Below, one piece after another: positions 17,195-25,904 of a stretch of DNA of 64,000 nt. How positions within the stretch are numbered: position 1 is the first letter of the stretch; every line of letters starts with the position of its first letter. Both the position numbers and the translations under genes were made by a program. Origin of the DNA: Saccharospirillum sp965652395 (GTDB taxonomy: Bacteria; Pseudomonadota; Gammaproteobacteria; Pseudomonadales; Natronospirillaceae). The stretch is from the NCBI GenBank assembly GCA_965652395.1, contig CBFGUW010000020.1, positions 1 through 64,000 of the forward strand, given 5' to 3'. The notes beneath the pieces are model-generated. The model saw only the letters and a program-made list of their open reading frames with translations, did not search any database and was not told the origin of the DNA.

Positions 17195-17929
17195 ATGCGT
17201 TTCAACGGTACCAATCTATTGATGATTTTTTCAGTTATCACCTTCTGTGCTCAATACGTTCTGGCTGAAAGTGACCTAGAGGCCACTCCTATCAGTGAAT
17301 GGAATTATGACGCACTGTATAAGAAAGCGGGCTTTACCGCTAACAACCTGATGGATGCAGCCGTGCTCGGCTCGGAAAATCAAAGGATAGGAGAGGTGGA
17401 GAATGTACTTTTAAGCGAAGAAAATCGCATTCTCGCTGTTATTGCACAGGTGGGGGACATTTGGAAGGCCAGCGATACACACCTGCTGATTCCCTGGGAG
17501 GAGATAGACGTTAAAAGGGAGGGGCTGGCTACCTCTATCTCAGAGCAGAACATTGAGGGCTATGGCCTTTTTGAAAGTCAGTATCTGACCCGCCAGGACC
17601 TGGAATCGACCAAGGAAGTGGAGGATAAAGTCTCCATGAGCCCTAATGTGTGGAAACTGTCTGATATTATGAATCAGTTTACCAATGTGAACGAAGGATA
17701 CGGCTACGGGTATGTTGACGACGTGCTTTTTTCTACCGAAGGTATGGTACAGGCGCTCGTTATCGATGCTCAAAGAAACGGTGGATCTGAGACTTACGCT
17801 TTCCCGTTTACAGGCATAGGGGAAGGCTGGGCACCAGGTATTTACTCTTACACTCTACCTTATTCCGAGTCAGAGCTATTGGATGTCCCTGTCTTTGAAT
17901 ATGAGAAATATGATGGGCTATGGAGTTGA
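17195..17929 (+). CDS. Secreted PRC-barrel domain protein
   Basis: A 244-residue protein with a signal peptide (MRFNGTNLLMIFSVITFCAQYVLA). Two PRC-barrel-like modules follow: about residues 48-105 (LMDAAVLGSENQRIGEVENVLLSEENRILAVI, here quoted as GSENQRIGEVENVLLS) and about 145-215 (YGYVDDVLFSTEGMVQALVI). Proteins of this layout are common in proteobacterial periplasms, often stress-related, with unknown ligand. I chose the ATG at 17195, which has AAGGAG seven bases upstream; a longer frame runs into the previous gene. A hairpin lies 61 bases downstream. Confidence 0.82.
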   Translation: MRFNGTNLLMIFSVITFCAQYVLAESDLEATPISEWNYDALYKKAGFTANNLMDAAVLGSENQRIGEVENVLLSEENRILAVIAQVGDIWKASDTHLLIPWEEIDVKREGLATSISEQNIEGYGLFESQYLTRQDLESTKEVEDKVSMSPNVWKLSDIMNQFTNVNEGYGYGYVDDVLFSTEGMVQALVIDAQRNGGSETYAFPFTGIGEGWAPGIYSYTLPYSESELLDVPVFEYEKYDGLWS

Positions 17930-17989
17930 TACCTATTAACACCCGTTAGCTTACAGAACTCTTCCGCGAGTAGTTACAGGTCAGGTATC

Positions 17990-18009
17990 GGCGTGCTTTG
18001 GAGCACGCC
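17990..18009 (+). terminator. Hairpin after the PRC-barrel gene
   Basis: GGCGTGCT-TTGG-AGCACGCC is a perfect 8-bp stem, but no strong T run follows (CTCAGACTAAAT). It is a possible weak or factor-dependent terminator between two same-strand gene groups. Confidence 0.4.
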
Positions 18010-18195
18010 CTCAGACTAAATCCTTGTCATTCGTTTGTGGTTGTCGTTTAATCACAACTTAGTTTTAGTCGGTGACTCCAAACGGAGTCTTATACCTATT
18101 AAACCATGCTCACGCTGAGTACTTACCACTTACCAGGCAAATCTGACGTTGTTTTCTGATGCTCAGCCTACGTTTTTTGCAAAAACAGATCGATT

Positions 18196-18633
18196 ATGAA
18201 CCAAAAAACAGAACACATTGCAAGTACCTCCACTAATAATCGTGTGGTTTTGTTTGACGGGGTATGCCGGCTTTGCTCAGCATGGGCTCGCTTCTTAATT
18301 AAGTTCGATAGAAAGCGCCGGTTCAAATTAGCTACTGTACAGTCACCTGAAGGCCAGGCTATTCTTAGGTTTTATGGTTTACCAACTGAGTATTATGAAA
18401 CCATGCTGCTAGTTGAAGGGCAACACGTTTATACGAAATCTTCGGCATTCTTTAGGGTGATGCGCCGATTGCCATGGCCATGGCCTTTCATCTGTATTGG
18501 CTGGATAGTACCAGCTGTGATTCGGGACTGGCTTTACGACCGCATCGCATTAAACCGTTACAAGCTATTCGGTCGCTATGACACTTGTGTAATTCCAGAT
18601 AAAGATCATGATTCAAGGTTTCTAGGTGAGTAG
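18196..18633 (+). CDS. DCC family thiol-disulfide oxidoreductase-like protein
   Basis: A 145-residue protein of the DCC (DUF393) family, named for the conserved Asp-x-x-Cys-x-x-Cys element, seen here as LFDGVCRLCSAWARF. The rest fits the family: ATVQSPEGQAILRFYGLP and the end RDWLYDRIALNRYKLFGR. A redox role is presumed for the family but not demonstrated for this protein. Its stop overlaps the start of the DoxX-like gene by 8 bases, so the two are probably translated together. Confidence 0.88.
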   Translation: MNQKTEHIASTSTNNRVVLFDGVCRLCSAWARFLIKFDRKRRFKLATVQSPEGQAILRFYGLPTEYYETMLLVEGQHVYTKSSAFFRVMRRLPWPWPFICIGWIVPAVIRDWLYDRIALNRYKLFGRYDTCVIPDKDHDSRFLGE

Positions 18634-19018
18634 TACATATTTTTTCTATGCAGTATGTCGAGGTACTGTTGCCTTTATTTGGTTTTACCAGGGATTGGTG
18701 CCAAAAATACTTTTTCTGCATGAAGATGAACTGGCAATGAGTACAGCCGCGGGGCTGTCGCAGGCTGGCGCGATTAAGTTGGCAACTATCGGCGGTGCAC
18801 TGGAAATCGCTATGTCCGTCGCTGTTTTATTGTTCTGGCGTCAGCGCTGGCCATTACTCCTGACAGTGGCAGCAATGATAGTTTTACTGGCATTTGTATG
18901 CTTAGCTCAGCCGATACTACTGGTTGCTGCATTCAATCCTTTAACTATCAATATTGCTGTGGCAGTGCTTTCAATGGTCAGCTTGCATTTTTTACGCCTG
19001 ATTAAGGGCGAGATCTAA
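18626..19018 (+). CDS. DoxX-like small membrane protein
   Basis: A 130-residue hydrophobic protein with four predicted transmembrane segments. VCRGTVAFIWFYQGLVPKIL and the following LHEDE resemble the DoxX-like family. The start codon is GTG at 18626, inside the preceding DCC gene, so translation is coupled. DCC and DoxX-like genes are found together in other proteobacteria. A joint thiol or quinone-linked redox role is plausible but is inference. Confidence 0.78.
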   Translation: MSSTYFFYAVCRGTVAFIWFYQGLVPKILFLHEDELAMSTAAGLSQAGAIKLATIGGALEIAMSVAVLLFWRQRWPLLLTVAAMIVLLAFVCLAQPILLVAAFNPLTINIAVAVLSMVSLHFLRLIKGEI

Positions 19019-19096
19019 TCGGGCAACCAAAGGGCTGGCGAAACCTGTGGATTTCAGCATATCCTTACCCCACTTAAAGGCCAATCAGAGGTAACT

Positions 19097-19510
19097 ATGC
19101 AGTCCATTTTCCACTTGGCGTTCAATGTAACCGATCTCGATCAAGCCCGCGCATTTTACGGTAAGGTGCTCGGCTGCAAGGAAGGCCGCAGCACTGACAC
19201 CTGGGTCGATTTCGATTTCTTTGGTCACCAAATCTCTCTACACCTGGGCGAGGTGTGGACTACTCGCCCGACCGGTAAAGTGGATGATGTCGCTGTACCG
19301 ATGCCTCATTTTGGCGTCATACTCGCGTTGCCTGACTGGGAGATCACTGCTAAGCGTTTGGAAGCAGCCGGTGTCGACTTCGTCATTCCGCCCACACGGC
19401 GCTTCGAGGGCCAGTCCGGCGAACAGCACACCCTGTTCTTTTATGACCCCTTCGGCAACCCCATCGAAATGAAGGGTTTCGATAGTAAGGGTGGGCTGTT
19501 TGAGCGATGA
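19097..19510 (+). CDS. VOC family (glyoxalase/dioxygenase fold) protein
   Basis: A 137-residue VOC-fold protein made of two beta-alpha-beta-beta-beta modules (FHLAFNVTDLDQARAFYGKVLG; then HTLFFYDPFGNPIEMKGF). Candidate metal ligands are the first His (FHLAF), a His in the middle (PHFGVIL) and the Glu in NPIEMK. Substrate cannot be assigned; members include glyoxalases, dioxygenases and resistance proteins. The start has GAGGTAACT upstream. No operon partner is evident. Confidence 0.85.
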   Translation: MQSIFHLAFNVTDLDQARAFYGKVLGCKEGRSTDTWVDFDFFGHQISLHLGEVWTTRPTGKVDDVAVPMPHFGVILALPDWEITAKRLEAAGVDFVIPPTRRFEGQSGEQHTLFFYDPFGNPIEMKGFDSKGGLFER

Positions 19511-19607
19511 TTCCAATGCTGAGAAATTGCCATTGCTGGGTTTATGCCCCGTGACGTCGTAACCAAGCTGTTGCTTGCGACGTCGAATGAGACTGCGATA
19601 TCTAAGC

Positions 19608-20546
19608 TCAATATCCATTACTTTGTGCCCACTGCATGAACTCGCTAATCCTGGACGTCGGGTGCGGCATAGCATTGGCGATTATGAGCAGGTTGCGCGT
19701 GCTGACCAGGCGTGTTTTCGTTTTCATGGCCTCGGGGGTTTGTATTGCATTGGTGAGGATTGTCGAGTCGGATATTCCCTCCGACTCTACCAATGCAGGC
19801 TCTATCGGGTTGGCCACTACATGGCTATACAACTGAATATCATCTTGATTCAGGGCGTTGAACTGGTCGATGAGCCTGTCATCATCATAAAGCTCGTCCA
19901 TCCGGTACTTATCCATAGTTTCGTTGAGCTTTTCGCGGGCGGAATTGGGAAGGCCGTGGAGTTTAAGCAAGTGCGTTAGCAAGGCCTGTTGCCTGTCCAG
20001 CGTTGTACATACATAAAAGCTTCTGGTAAAGGCGATTATGTCATCCAGCCTATTGTAATCTTTATCCAACGACTTACAGATGGCATTGATGTTATCCGGT
20101 TGTTGGATGAACTCTTCAAAGCCAGTGCGTGTGGGATTACTATCCTCACGCATGCATTGATAGGTGTACGCAGAGAGGGCCCGCTGGTATGGGTCCCTTA
20201 AAAAGGTTATATTCCGAACAGACGCCACACCACTCAATATTTCCTCCAAAAAACCTCTTCCAAGATGACTTGCGAAAATACCACAAAGGTTGGGGCTATC
20301 CGGTATTGCGAAGTTCTCATGGTCTTCAATGTACGTATCTTTCCTTCCAAACAACACCGGCTTACCCAGTTCGTTCCTCTTAAAATAGAACGCCTCTACA
20401 AGAGTCCCGTAGAAATCCATCCCGCCGCATTTTGGAATGTGATAAAACGCGTACAAGTAAGGCTCATCGTGAGCCTTCTCACTACCCGGATTAAATAAAA
20501 GAGAGTCGCTGGTTTTTAGCAATGGAGAGATGTCATATTGTGGCAT
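19608..20546 (-). CDS. Sulfotransferase family protein
   Basis: A 312-residue protein with the PAPS-binding signatures of sulfotransferases. The 5'-phosphosulfate loop is YHIPKCGGMDFYG near residue 38, and the 3'-phosphate segment is ITFLRDPYQRALSAY near residue 115. It resembles the carbohydrate sulfotransferase 2-like branch. An acceptor such as a surface polysaccharide is possible, but no polysaccharide cluster is nearby. It stands alone, with slightly lower GC than its neighbours, which could reflect acquisition. Confidence 0.75.
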   Translation of the reverse strand: MPQYDISPLLKTSDSLLFNPGSEKAHDEPYLYAFYHIPKCGGMDFYGTLVEAFYFKRNELGKPVLFGRKDTYIEDHENFAIPDSPNLCGIFASHLGRGFLEEILSGVASVRNITFLRDPYQRALSAYTYQCMREDSNPTRTGFEEFIQQPDNINAICKSLDKDYNRLDDIIAFTRSFYVCTTLDRQQALLTHLLKLHGLPNSAREKLNETMDKYRMDELYDDDRLIDQFNALNQDDIQLYSHVVANPIEPALVESEGISDSTILTNAIQTPEAMKTKTRLVSTRNLLIIANAMPHPTSRISEFMQWAQSNGY

Positions 20547-20684
20547 AGCGCTTCCAGTTTGTTATTTGGGGAGAGTAAGGCAAGGTAGCCGTGATATCTC
20601 TCCTTTGCTCTTCACCATAGCATAGTTTTTATTTGTCGAGCGTTAGGCCGGGGTTGGCTACCTTCCCTGGAACTCCAACGCCCC

Positions 20685-22679
20685 CTACCCTTCCAACTTA
20701 AACCCAGCCAAGTCCGTCCGGGCTTTATCAAAGCCTTTTGCCATTTTGGAGAGTGTTTGATCGGTATCCTTAATCGCGGCCAGGGTGTCGTTCGACAGTT
20801 GCGCCACAGCCTGGATATTGGCGTTGATGTCTTCCGATACCTGGGTTTGCTCCTCGGCAGCGGTGGCGACCTGGGTGATGATGCCGTCCAGCCGCTCCAT
20901 TGAGGTGAACACGGCTTCCACCACTTCGGCGTTTTGCTGAACCCGCTCTACCGATTCCTTCGTGACTTCGCGGCTGGCGCCCATCGAGTGCAGGGCTTTC
21001 TCGCTGCTGGCGTTAAGCTGCTGAATCATGGTTTGAATTTCATCGGTCGAGCTGCGGGTGCGCTGCGCCAGTTGCCGTACTTCATCCGCCACTACCGCAA
21101 AGCCCCGGCCCTGGTCACCGGCCCGGGCGGCTTCGATGGCAGCGTTTAAGGCCAATAGATTGGTTTGTTCGGCAATCGCTTCAATGGTTTCAAGGATGCC
21201 ACTGATCGCCTTGGTGTTGTCCGACAATTGCTCAACAAAGCTGAAGGTGCTGCCTAACTCTTCATCCAACCGGGTGATGGAGGATTGAATTCCGGACAAG
21301 AGTTGCCGCCCTTCGCCGCTTTGTTGCCGCACAGCGGAGGTTTCTTCGGCGGCGGAGGACATGTTACCGGCGATTTCGCGGCTGGTGTGGGACATCTCGT
21401 TGATGGCGGTGGCAATCTGGTCCGTCTGTTCGTGTTGGGATTGGGCGTAGTCCACAGTCTGACCCGACCCGGTGCGAATGGACTGCAAGTGTGTGTCCGC
21501 TTCTGTCATACCATTTTTCAAGCGGCTCAGTGTGGCGGCGAGGGTTTCAAAGTGCTTGTCGAGATCTTTCGAAATCGCCCCCAGTTCATCACTGGAAGGG
21601 TCATCCAGGCGTTGGCTGATGTCCTGATGGTTCGATGCTCCGGACAATATGTCCTGAATGCGTTGCACGCGCTGGGTTAACGCCCGCTGTAGCCGCCACA
21701 TTAAAACGACCAGGGGCACCAGAACCAACACCAGGGCGATGGTCGACCCATAACGCAAGCGGCTGTTGGCCGCTGTTATGGCGGCACTGCGTTCCGCCAC
21801 GGCTGTTCCCAAAGCCTTGGCAAGGGTGTTGATGTCGCCAATGCGTTGGGTGGCCAGGTCGAACCAGTTGGATGGGCCGCTCACCTGCTCGAAGTTGTCG
21901 GTGGCGATAAACCGCTCGGACACCTGGCTCACCTGCCGCCAAATTGGCTTGGCACTCAGGGCATCCATTTGTTTCTTCCACTCGTCTCCGGCCAAGCGGT
22001 TGAACCAGGCCAATTGCTCTGCCTCGTCTTTCAAGTATTGGCTAACGGTGGCGTGTTGGGCAGCCGTGGTGCGGGTGGCGGCAAAAATACCATTCAAGGC
22101 ACCACGGCTTTGTCCGGCCCGCTCCTTCATCCGCAGCAGTGCCAATTCAGCCTGCATGCTTTGGCGCAGGCCGGAATCCTCAATGTGGCCGACTAAAAGC
22201 TCTATGCCATTCAATGCACGGGCGTTTAATTCTGAATAATAGGCAAAAGCCGGCACACCCGGAGTCAGAGCATCCACCTGGCGGCGAATGGAATCCCGGT
22301 TTTGCAGTTGGGTCAGCACCGGTTGCACCGCTTCGCTGAACAGAGCGGGGCTGAGGTAGGAATATTCCTCTTCGGTGACACTCGCAAGAGCCGCACCGGC
22401 GGCCTGTGCCTGGGTGCGTTGGGTTTTCAGCGCCGCCGCCCCCTGGCTACCACCACTGCCCAGGAACCCAGCGGTCAAGCCACGTTCCACGGCGTGGTTG
22501 TGGGCAACGCCATCCAACAAACGGGTCAGTTCAACAATATTCCGGGTTTGCTGCGCGGCGAGGTGGTCCTCAGCCAGGGTGTTAAACCAAAGGCCAAAGC
22601 CGAGCGCAATCAGGAAAAGCGGCAAAAGGGTAATAATGCGCAGAGCGTGCACAATTTTAAAGTTGCCGAGCCAGGACAT
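20685..22679 (-). CDS. Methyl-accepting chemotaxis protein with NIT sensor domain
   Basis: A 664-residue transmembrane chemoreceptor. TM1 is about residues 10-32. The periplasmic part is a NIT (nitrate/nitrite-sensing) domain with the conserved AVERGLTAGFLGSGG segment and the later MKERAGQSRGALNGIFA. TM2 is about 305-325, then a HAMP domain and the signalling coiled coil with the invariant hairpin EQTNLLALNAAIEAARAGDQ. The ATG at 22679 has GGAGAA upstream; a GTG one codon earlier is also in frame. Near the nar genes it suggests taxis to nitrate or nitrite, but ligand is inferred from the domain alone. Confidence 0.9.
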   Translation of the reverse strand: MSWLGNFKIVHALRIITLLPLFLIALGFGLWFNTLAEDHLAAQQTRNIVELTRLLDGVAHNHAVERGLTAGFLGSGGSQGAAALKTQRTQAQAAGAALASVTEEEYSYLSPALFSEAVQPVLTQLQNRDSIRRQVDALTPGVPAFAYYSELNARALNGIELLVGHIEDSGLRQSMQAELALLRMKERAGQSRGALNGIFAATRTTAAQHATVSQYLKDEAEQLAWFNRLAGDEWKKQMDALSAKPIWRQVSQVSERFIATDNFEQVSGPSNWFDLATQRIGDINTLAKALGTAVAERSAAITAANSRLRYGSTIALVLVLVPLVVLMWRLQRALTQRVQRIQDILSGASNHQDISQRLDDPSSDELGAISKDLDKHFETLAATLSRLKNGMTEADTHLQSIRTGSGQTVDYAQSQHEQTDQIATAINEMSHTSREIAGNMSSAAEETSAVRQQSGEGRQLLSGIQSSITRLDEELGSTFSFVEQLSDNTKAISGILETIEAIAEQTNLLALNAAIEAARAGDQGRGFAVVADEVRQLAQRTRSSTDEIQTMIQQLNASSEKALHSMGASREVTKESVERVQQNAEVVEAVFTSMERLDGIITQVATAAEEQTQVSEDINANIQAVAQLSNDTLAAIKDTDQTLSKMAKGFDKARTDLAGFKLEG

Positions 22680-22821
22680 CACTGTTCTCCACAGACAAAG
22701 ACTCGTTTCACTCTAGCAAAGCTCGTGCCCTCGTCCAGCTCATGAAAAGGGTTTCAGTGCGCACCCAAACAGAGCACAGCAACCTTCTAGTCAACCATTC
22801 CGCCCACTTTCAGTGCCTTCT

Positions 22822-23367
22822 CTATCGAGTCGCCACAGCCGATGGCATCGCCTTATAAACGGCCTGGGCCACAAGCGCGGTAATCACCACTTTCACCAAA
22901 TCGCCGGGAATGTAGACCACCATTACCTGAGCGGACCGCAACCAATCGTTCCCAGTGATGATTTTGAACCCGGCAATACCGAATACATACAACACCAGAA
23001 TCCCGCCCACGAATGCACCAATCAAGGTCGCCGCCACCAACGGAAGACGCTTCAATTGCAACGCAACCCAACCCGTCGCAAAAGCCGCGAATGGAAATCC
23101 AATGGCGAACCCAGCCGTAGGCCCCACAAACACACCCAAACCGCCGCGCCCACCCGAAAGTAGCGGCGCGCCCAGCGCCACCACAAAGATAAACAACGCC
23201 ATCGATAAAAAACCACGCCAAGGCCCGAGCATCACCCCGGCCAGCATCACACCCAGGGTCTGAGCGGTTATCGGAATACCCGTCATAAACGGCACCGGCG
23301 GAATCACGCCCAGAGCAGCGATCAACGCCGCGTATAATGCTATCTGAACCAAACCCTTATCTTTCAC
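22822..23367 (-). CDS. bioY: Biotin transporter S component BioY
   Basis: A 181-residue integral membrane protein with six hydrophobic segments and BioY family motifs (PFMTGIPITAQTLGVMLAGV; GGRGGLGVFVGPTAGFAIGF; ending VKVVITALVAQAVYKAMP). BioY binds biotin and docks to the EcfT/EcfA module encoded next to it. I chose the GTG at 23367 because GAGGAG lies 8 bases upstream; a GTG three codons earlier is too close to that site. The 206 bp to bioN contain stem-loop copy B. Confidence 0.94.
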   Translation of the reverse strand: MKDKGLVQIALYAALIAALGVIPPVPFMTGIPITAQTLGVMLAGVMLGPWRGFLSMALFIFVVALGAPLLSGGRGGLGVFVGPTAGFAIGFPFAAFATGWVALQLKRLPLVAATLIGAFVGGILVLYVFGIAGFKIITGNDWLRSAQVMVVYIPGDLVKVVITALVAQAVYKAMPSAVATR

Positions 23368-23429
23368 TAACTGCACTCCTCGATATTTTCCAAATCCACT
23401 TAGCTAACCATCCACGGCTTAACAGGCTA

Positions 23430-23542
23430 GTGCCGGGTGCTGGGTGGGGCTCTCCTGGGAAGTCCACGGCATGGATGCCGTGGCCTAGCTCACATGGAAG
23501 TGTTTACAGCGACCCAGGAGAGCCCCACCCAGCACCCGGCAC
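23430..23542. repeat. Dispersed stem-loop family, copy B
   Basis: The arms 23430-23459 and 23513-23542 are perfectly complementary over 30 nt, with a 53-nt loop. In this copy the conserved loop is in the opposite orientation (its complement contains ACTTCCATGTGAGC and CCACGGCATCCATGCCGTGG, an 8-bp inner hairpin). It sits between bioN and bioY, inside the presumed bioMNY operon. Confidence 0.9.
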
Positions 23543-23573
23543 GGGTTCAACCAAAGAACCAACCAATCAGCCA

Positions 23574-24173
23574 TCAAGAACGAACACCACCGCGTGCCGC
23601 CAAAGCCTCACTCACATGGTCCGACATACGAATCGCATTAATCATCATGGGAATCGCCAGCCGCCAAACCTGGCGCCCACCGCCCCGAGCCTTCCAGGCC
23701 TCCAGCAGATTCAGCATCACCGCCATCAACACCGGCACGAAACGCACCAGCAACGCCACAGCAAACGCCACCCGGGCCGGATCCATTTTCAGCCAGCGCA
23801 ACGGCCGTAACAGCGGCATTACCGCCGCCATCATCGACTCCATCCGAGTCGTCAACGTCACCAGATTCGCCAGCCAGATTAAGATCAGCATCCGCTGCAA
23901 CAGCACCAGCGCTGCATTCAGCGACTGAGTCCACCACTGCAAGCCAACAATCAACACAAACATCGGCACCAAGGGCTTCACAATGCCCAAACGACCCAAT
24001 CCACCCGGTCCCAGGCTCGCGTAGGCCGCTATCACCGCCAGTACCACCGGCACCAGCCACACCGCCTCCCCAACGGGATACAACGCCACACTCAGGCAAG
24101 CCAGCGCCAACAACTTCGCTCCGGCCGGTAACGCGTGCAACCAAGTCCGGCGGGCCAGATACAAGCTGATCAC
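23574..24173 (-). CDS. bioN: Biotin ECF transporter transmembrane protein BioN
   Basis: A 199-residue EcfT-family membrane protein. It carries an Ala-Arg-Gly coupling motif near the C-terminus (SEALAARGG) and a second candidate coupling helix around EAWKARGGGRQ, which contact the ATPase. The start is GTG at 24173 and overlaps the bioM stop (GTGA), so the two are coupled. Together with BioM and BioY it forms a complete dedicated biotin importer. Confidence 0.9.
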   Translation of the reverse strand: MISLYLARRTWLHALPAGAKLLALACLSVALYPVGEAVWLVPVVLAVIAAYASLGPGGLGRLGIVKPLVPMFVLIVGLQWWTQSLNAALVLLQRMLILIWLANLVTLTTRMESMMAAVMPLLRPLRWLKMDPARVAFAVALLVRFVPVLMAVMLNLLEAWKARGGGRQVWRLAIPMMINAIRMSDHVSEALAARGGVRS

Positions 24174-24916
24174 AGCGATACCCCCTTCACCTCACAGGCC
24201 GCCCGGTAGGCCGGAATCACCTCCTCCGGGCGGCCGTTCCCTCTAATCCGCCCACCTTCCAACCAGAGTATCCGGTCAAAATCCGCCAAGGTGTCCAGAT
24301 CGTGGCTGATCATCACCAACTGCTGGGGAAGTGAATGAAGCCATGCCAACAAATGCAAACGCGTTGGCAGATCCAACGCTGAAAAAGGCTCATCCAACAC
24401 AATCACACGCGGCTCCATCACCAGAACCGACAAAATGCACACCCACTGCTTCTGCCCCTCCGACAACGAATGCACCGGTCTGTCCGCCCAATCTTCACGG
24501 TCGTGCGCAACCAGACACTCATGCGCCCGCTTCTCCGCTTCGCGACGGGACAAACCCATGTTCCTCAAACCAAACATCAACTCTTCCAGCACTGTCGGGA
24601 AAATCAGTTGATGGTCCGGGTTCTGAAATATAAACCCCACCGACTTCGCCATGGCCTCCGGCCCCTGCGACGGGTCTTCACCCGCCACCAGAACACGGCC
24701 CGTAGTCGGTTGCAGCAAACCATTCAGCAACCGCACCATCGAGCTCTTGCCGGATCCATTATTCCCCACGATACCTATGCGCCGTTCACTCAACCGCACG
24801 CTGATATCGTGTAAAACCGGTTCACCGTCACGGCTCAGGCTGACACGGTCGAACACCAGGTCGCCAGCGGATTCCGACGATTTATTCGAGTTCGTCTCTA
24901 CTTCCAAAACAGACAT
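24170..24916 (-). CDS. bioM: Biotin ECF transporter ATPase BioM
   Basis: A 248-residue ABC ATPase. Walker A is GIVGNNGSGKSSMVRLL, the Q-loop is in GFIFQNPDHQLIF, the signature is HSLSEGQKQWV, Walker B is RVIVLDEPFSALD and the switch His is in MISHDLDTL. The FQNPDxQ sequence is typical of ECF-type ATPases. I chose the ATG at 24916 (MSVLEVETN); a longer frame has no family similarity. It overlaps bioN by four bases. The order is bioM-bioN-bioY on the minus strand. Confidence 0.92.
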   Translation of the reverse strand: MSVLEVETNSNKSSESAGDLVFDRVSLSRDGEPVLHDISVRLSERRIGIVGNNGSGKSSMVRLLNGLLQPTTGRVLVAGEDPSQGPEAMAKSVGFIFQNPDHQLIFPTVLEELMFGLRNMGLSRREAEKRAHECLVAHDREDWADRPVHSLSEGQKQWVCILSVLVMEPRVIVLDEPFSALDLPTRLHLLAWLHSLPQQLVMISHDLDTLADFDRILWLEGGRIRGNGRPEEVIPAYRAACEVKGVSL

Positions 24917-25094
24917 CCACTCATCCAAATTCAAACAGGCGCGCAGTATAACGGTTAAAGCAGGGGGATTGCCCACCCAGACCCGAACGCGGACCACAGG
25001 CACAGTAGAACCCAGCGTCCACCAAAAGACAGAGTGCTAAGAAGGGGCGGAATCCGGTATCGTACGGCCTTCATCGAAAGGAACGTCTATTTAT

Positions 25095-25859
25095 ATGATG
25101 TACGAACTAACCCCCCTGTTCATCAGCCTCCTGCTCGGCACCGGCCTCATTGCCGGAGTCATCAACGTACTCGCCGGAGGCGGTTCCAACCTCACCCTGC
25201 CCGCCCTCATGGTCATGGGCCTACCGGCCGACGTCGCCAACGCCACCAACCGCGTCGGCGTCATGCTGCAAACCATCGTCGGCCTACGCGGTTTTGACAA
25301 AGGCGGCAAACTCGACCGCAGCGACATGTGGGCCATCCTCATTCCCACCCTGCTCGGTGGCCTCGTCGGCTCCGCCATCGCCTCCTTTCTGCCCAACACC
25401 CTGCTCAAACCCACCCTGTTGATCACCATGATCACCCTGGCTGTCATCATCCTCGTCAAACCTGCTATGGTAATTCCAGGGCCGGACGAAACGAATCATC
25501 GCCTGAAAGACAGACCCTGGGCCTGGCTGGGCCTGTTCGGCACCGGTATTTATGGCGGCTTCGTGCAGGCGGGCGTCGGCTTCCTGCTCATCGCCTCCCT
25601 CGCCGGTGGGTTAAGGTACGACCTCGCCCGAGCCAATGGCCTAAAATTGTTGTGCACGGCCTTTTTCACCATTGCCGCTCTCGCTGTATTCATCTGGCGC
25701 GGTCAGGTCGCCTGGGTACCGGGTTTGGTACTGGGCATCGGCACCATGGTCGGCGCGCGCTTGGGCGTGAAACTTGCGCTCAATGTCAGCCAACAAACAA
25801 TGAAATGGTTTCTGTTACTGATGACACTGGCCGCCAGTGCGGCCGCGATCTGGTTATAG
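25095..25859 (+). CDS. TauE/SafE family sulfite exporter-like permease
   Basis: A 254-residue protein with about eight transmembrane segments and two repeated family motifs: an N-terminal GVINVLAGGGSNLTLPAL with ANATNRVGVMLQ, and a second-half GGFVQAGVGFLLIASLAGG. TauE/SafE proteins move sulfite, organosulfonates or other organic anions; the substrate here is unknown. Two in-frame ATG codons (25095, 25098) are possible starts. It diverges from bioM and precedes glgP by 45 bases, though a functional link to glycogen is not obvious. Confidence 0.85.
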   Translation: MMYELTPLFISLLLGTGLIAGVINVLAGGGSNLTLPALMVMGLPADVANATNRVGVMLQTIVGLRGFDKGGKLDRSDMWAILIPTLLGGLVGSAIASFLPNTLLKPTLLITMITLAVIILVKPAMVIPGPDETNHRLKDRPWAWLGLFGTGIYGGFVQAGVGFLLIASLAGGLRYDLARANGLKLLCTAFFTIAALAVFIWRGQVAWVPGLVLGIGTMVGARLGVKLALNVSQQTMKWFLLLMTLAASAAAIWL

Positions 25860-25904
25860 ACATTTTCTTTCGGGCCCAAACGGGCCCACGGAGGAAGGCA
25901 AACG

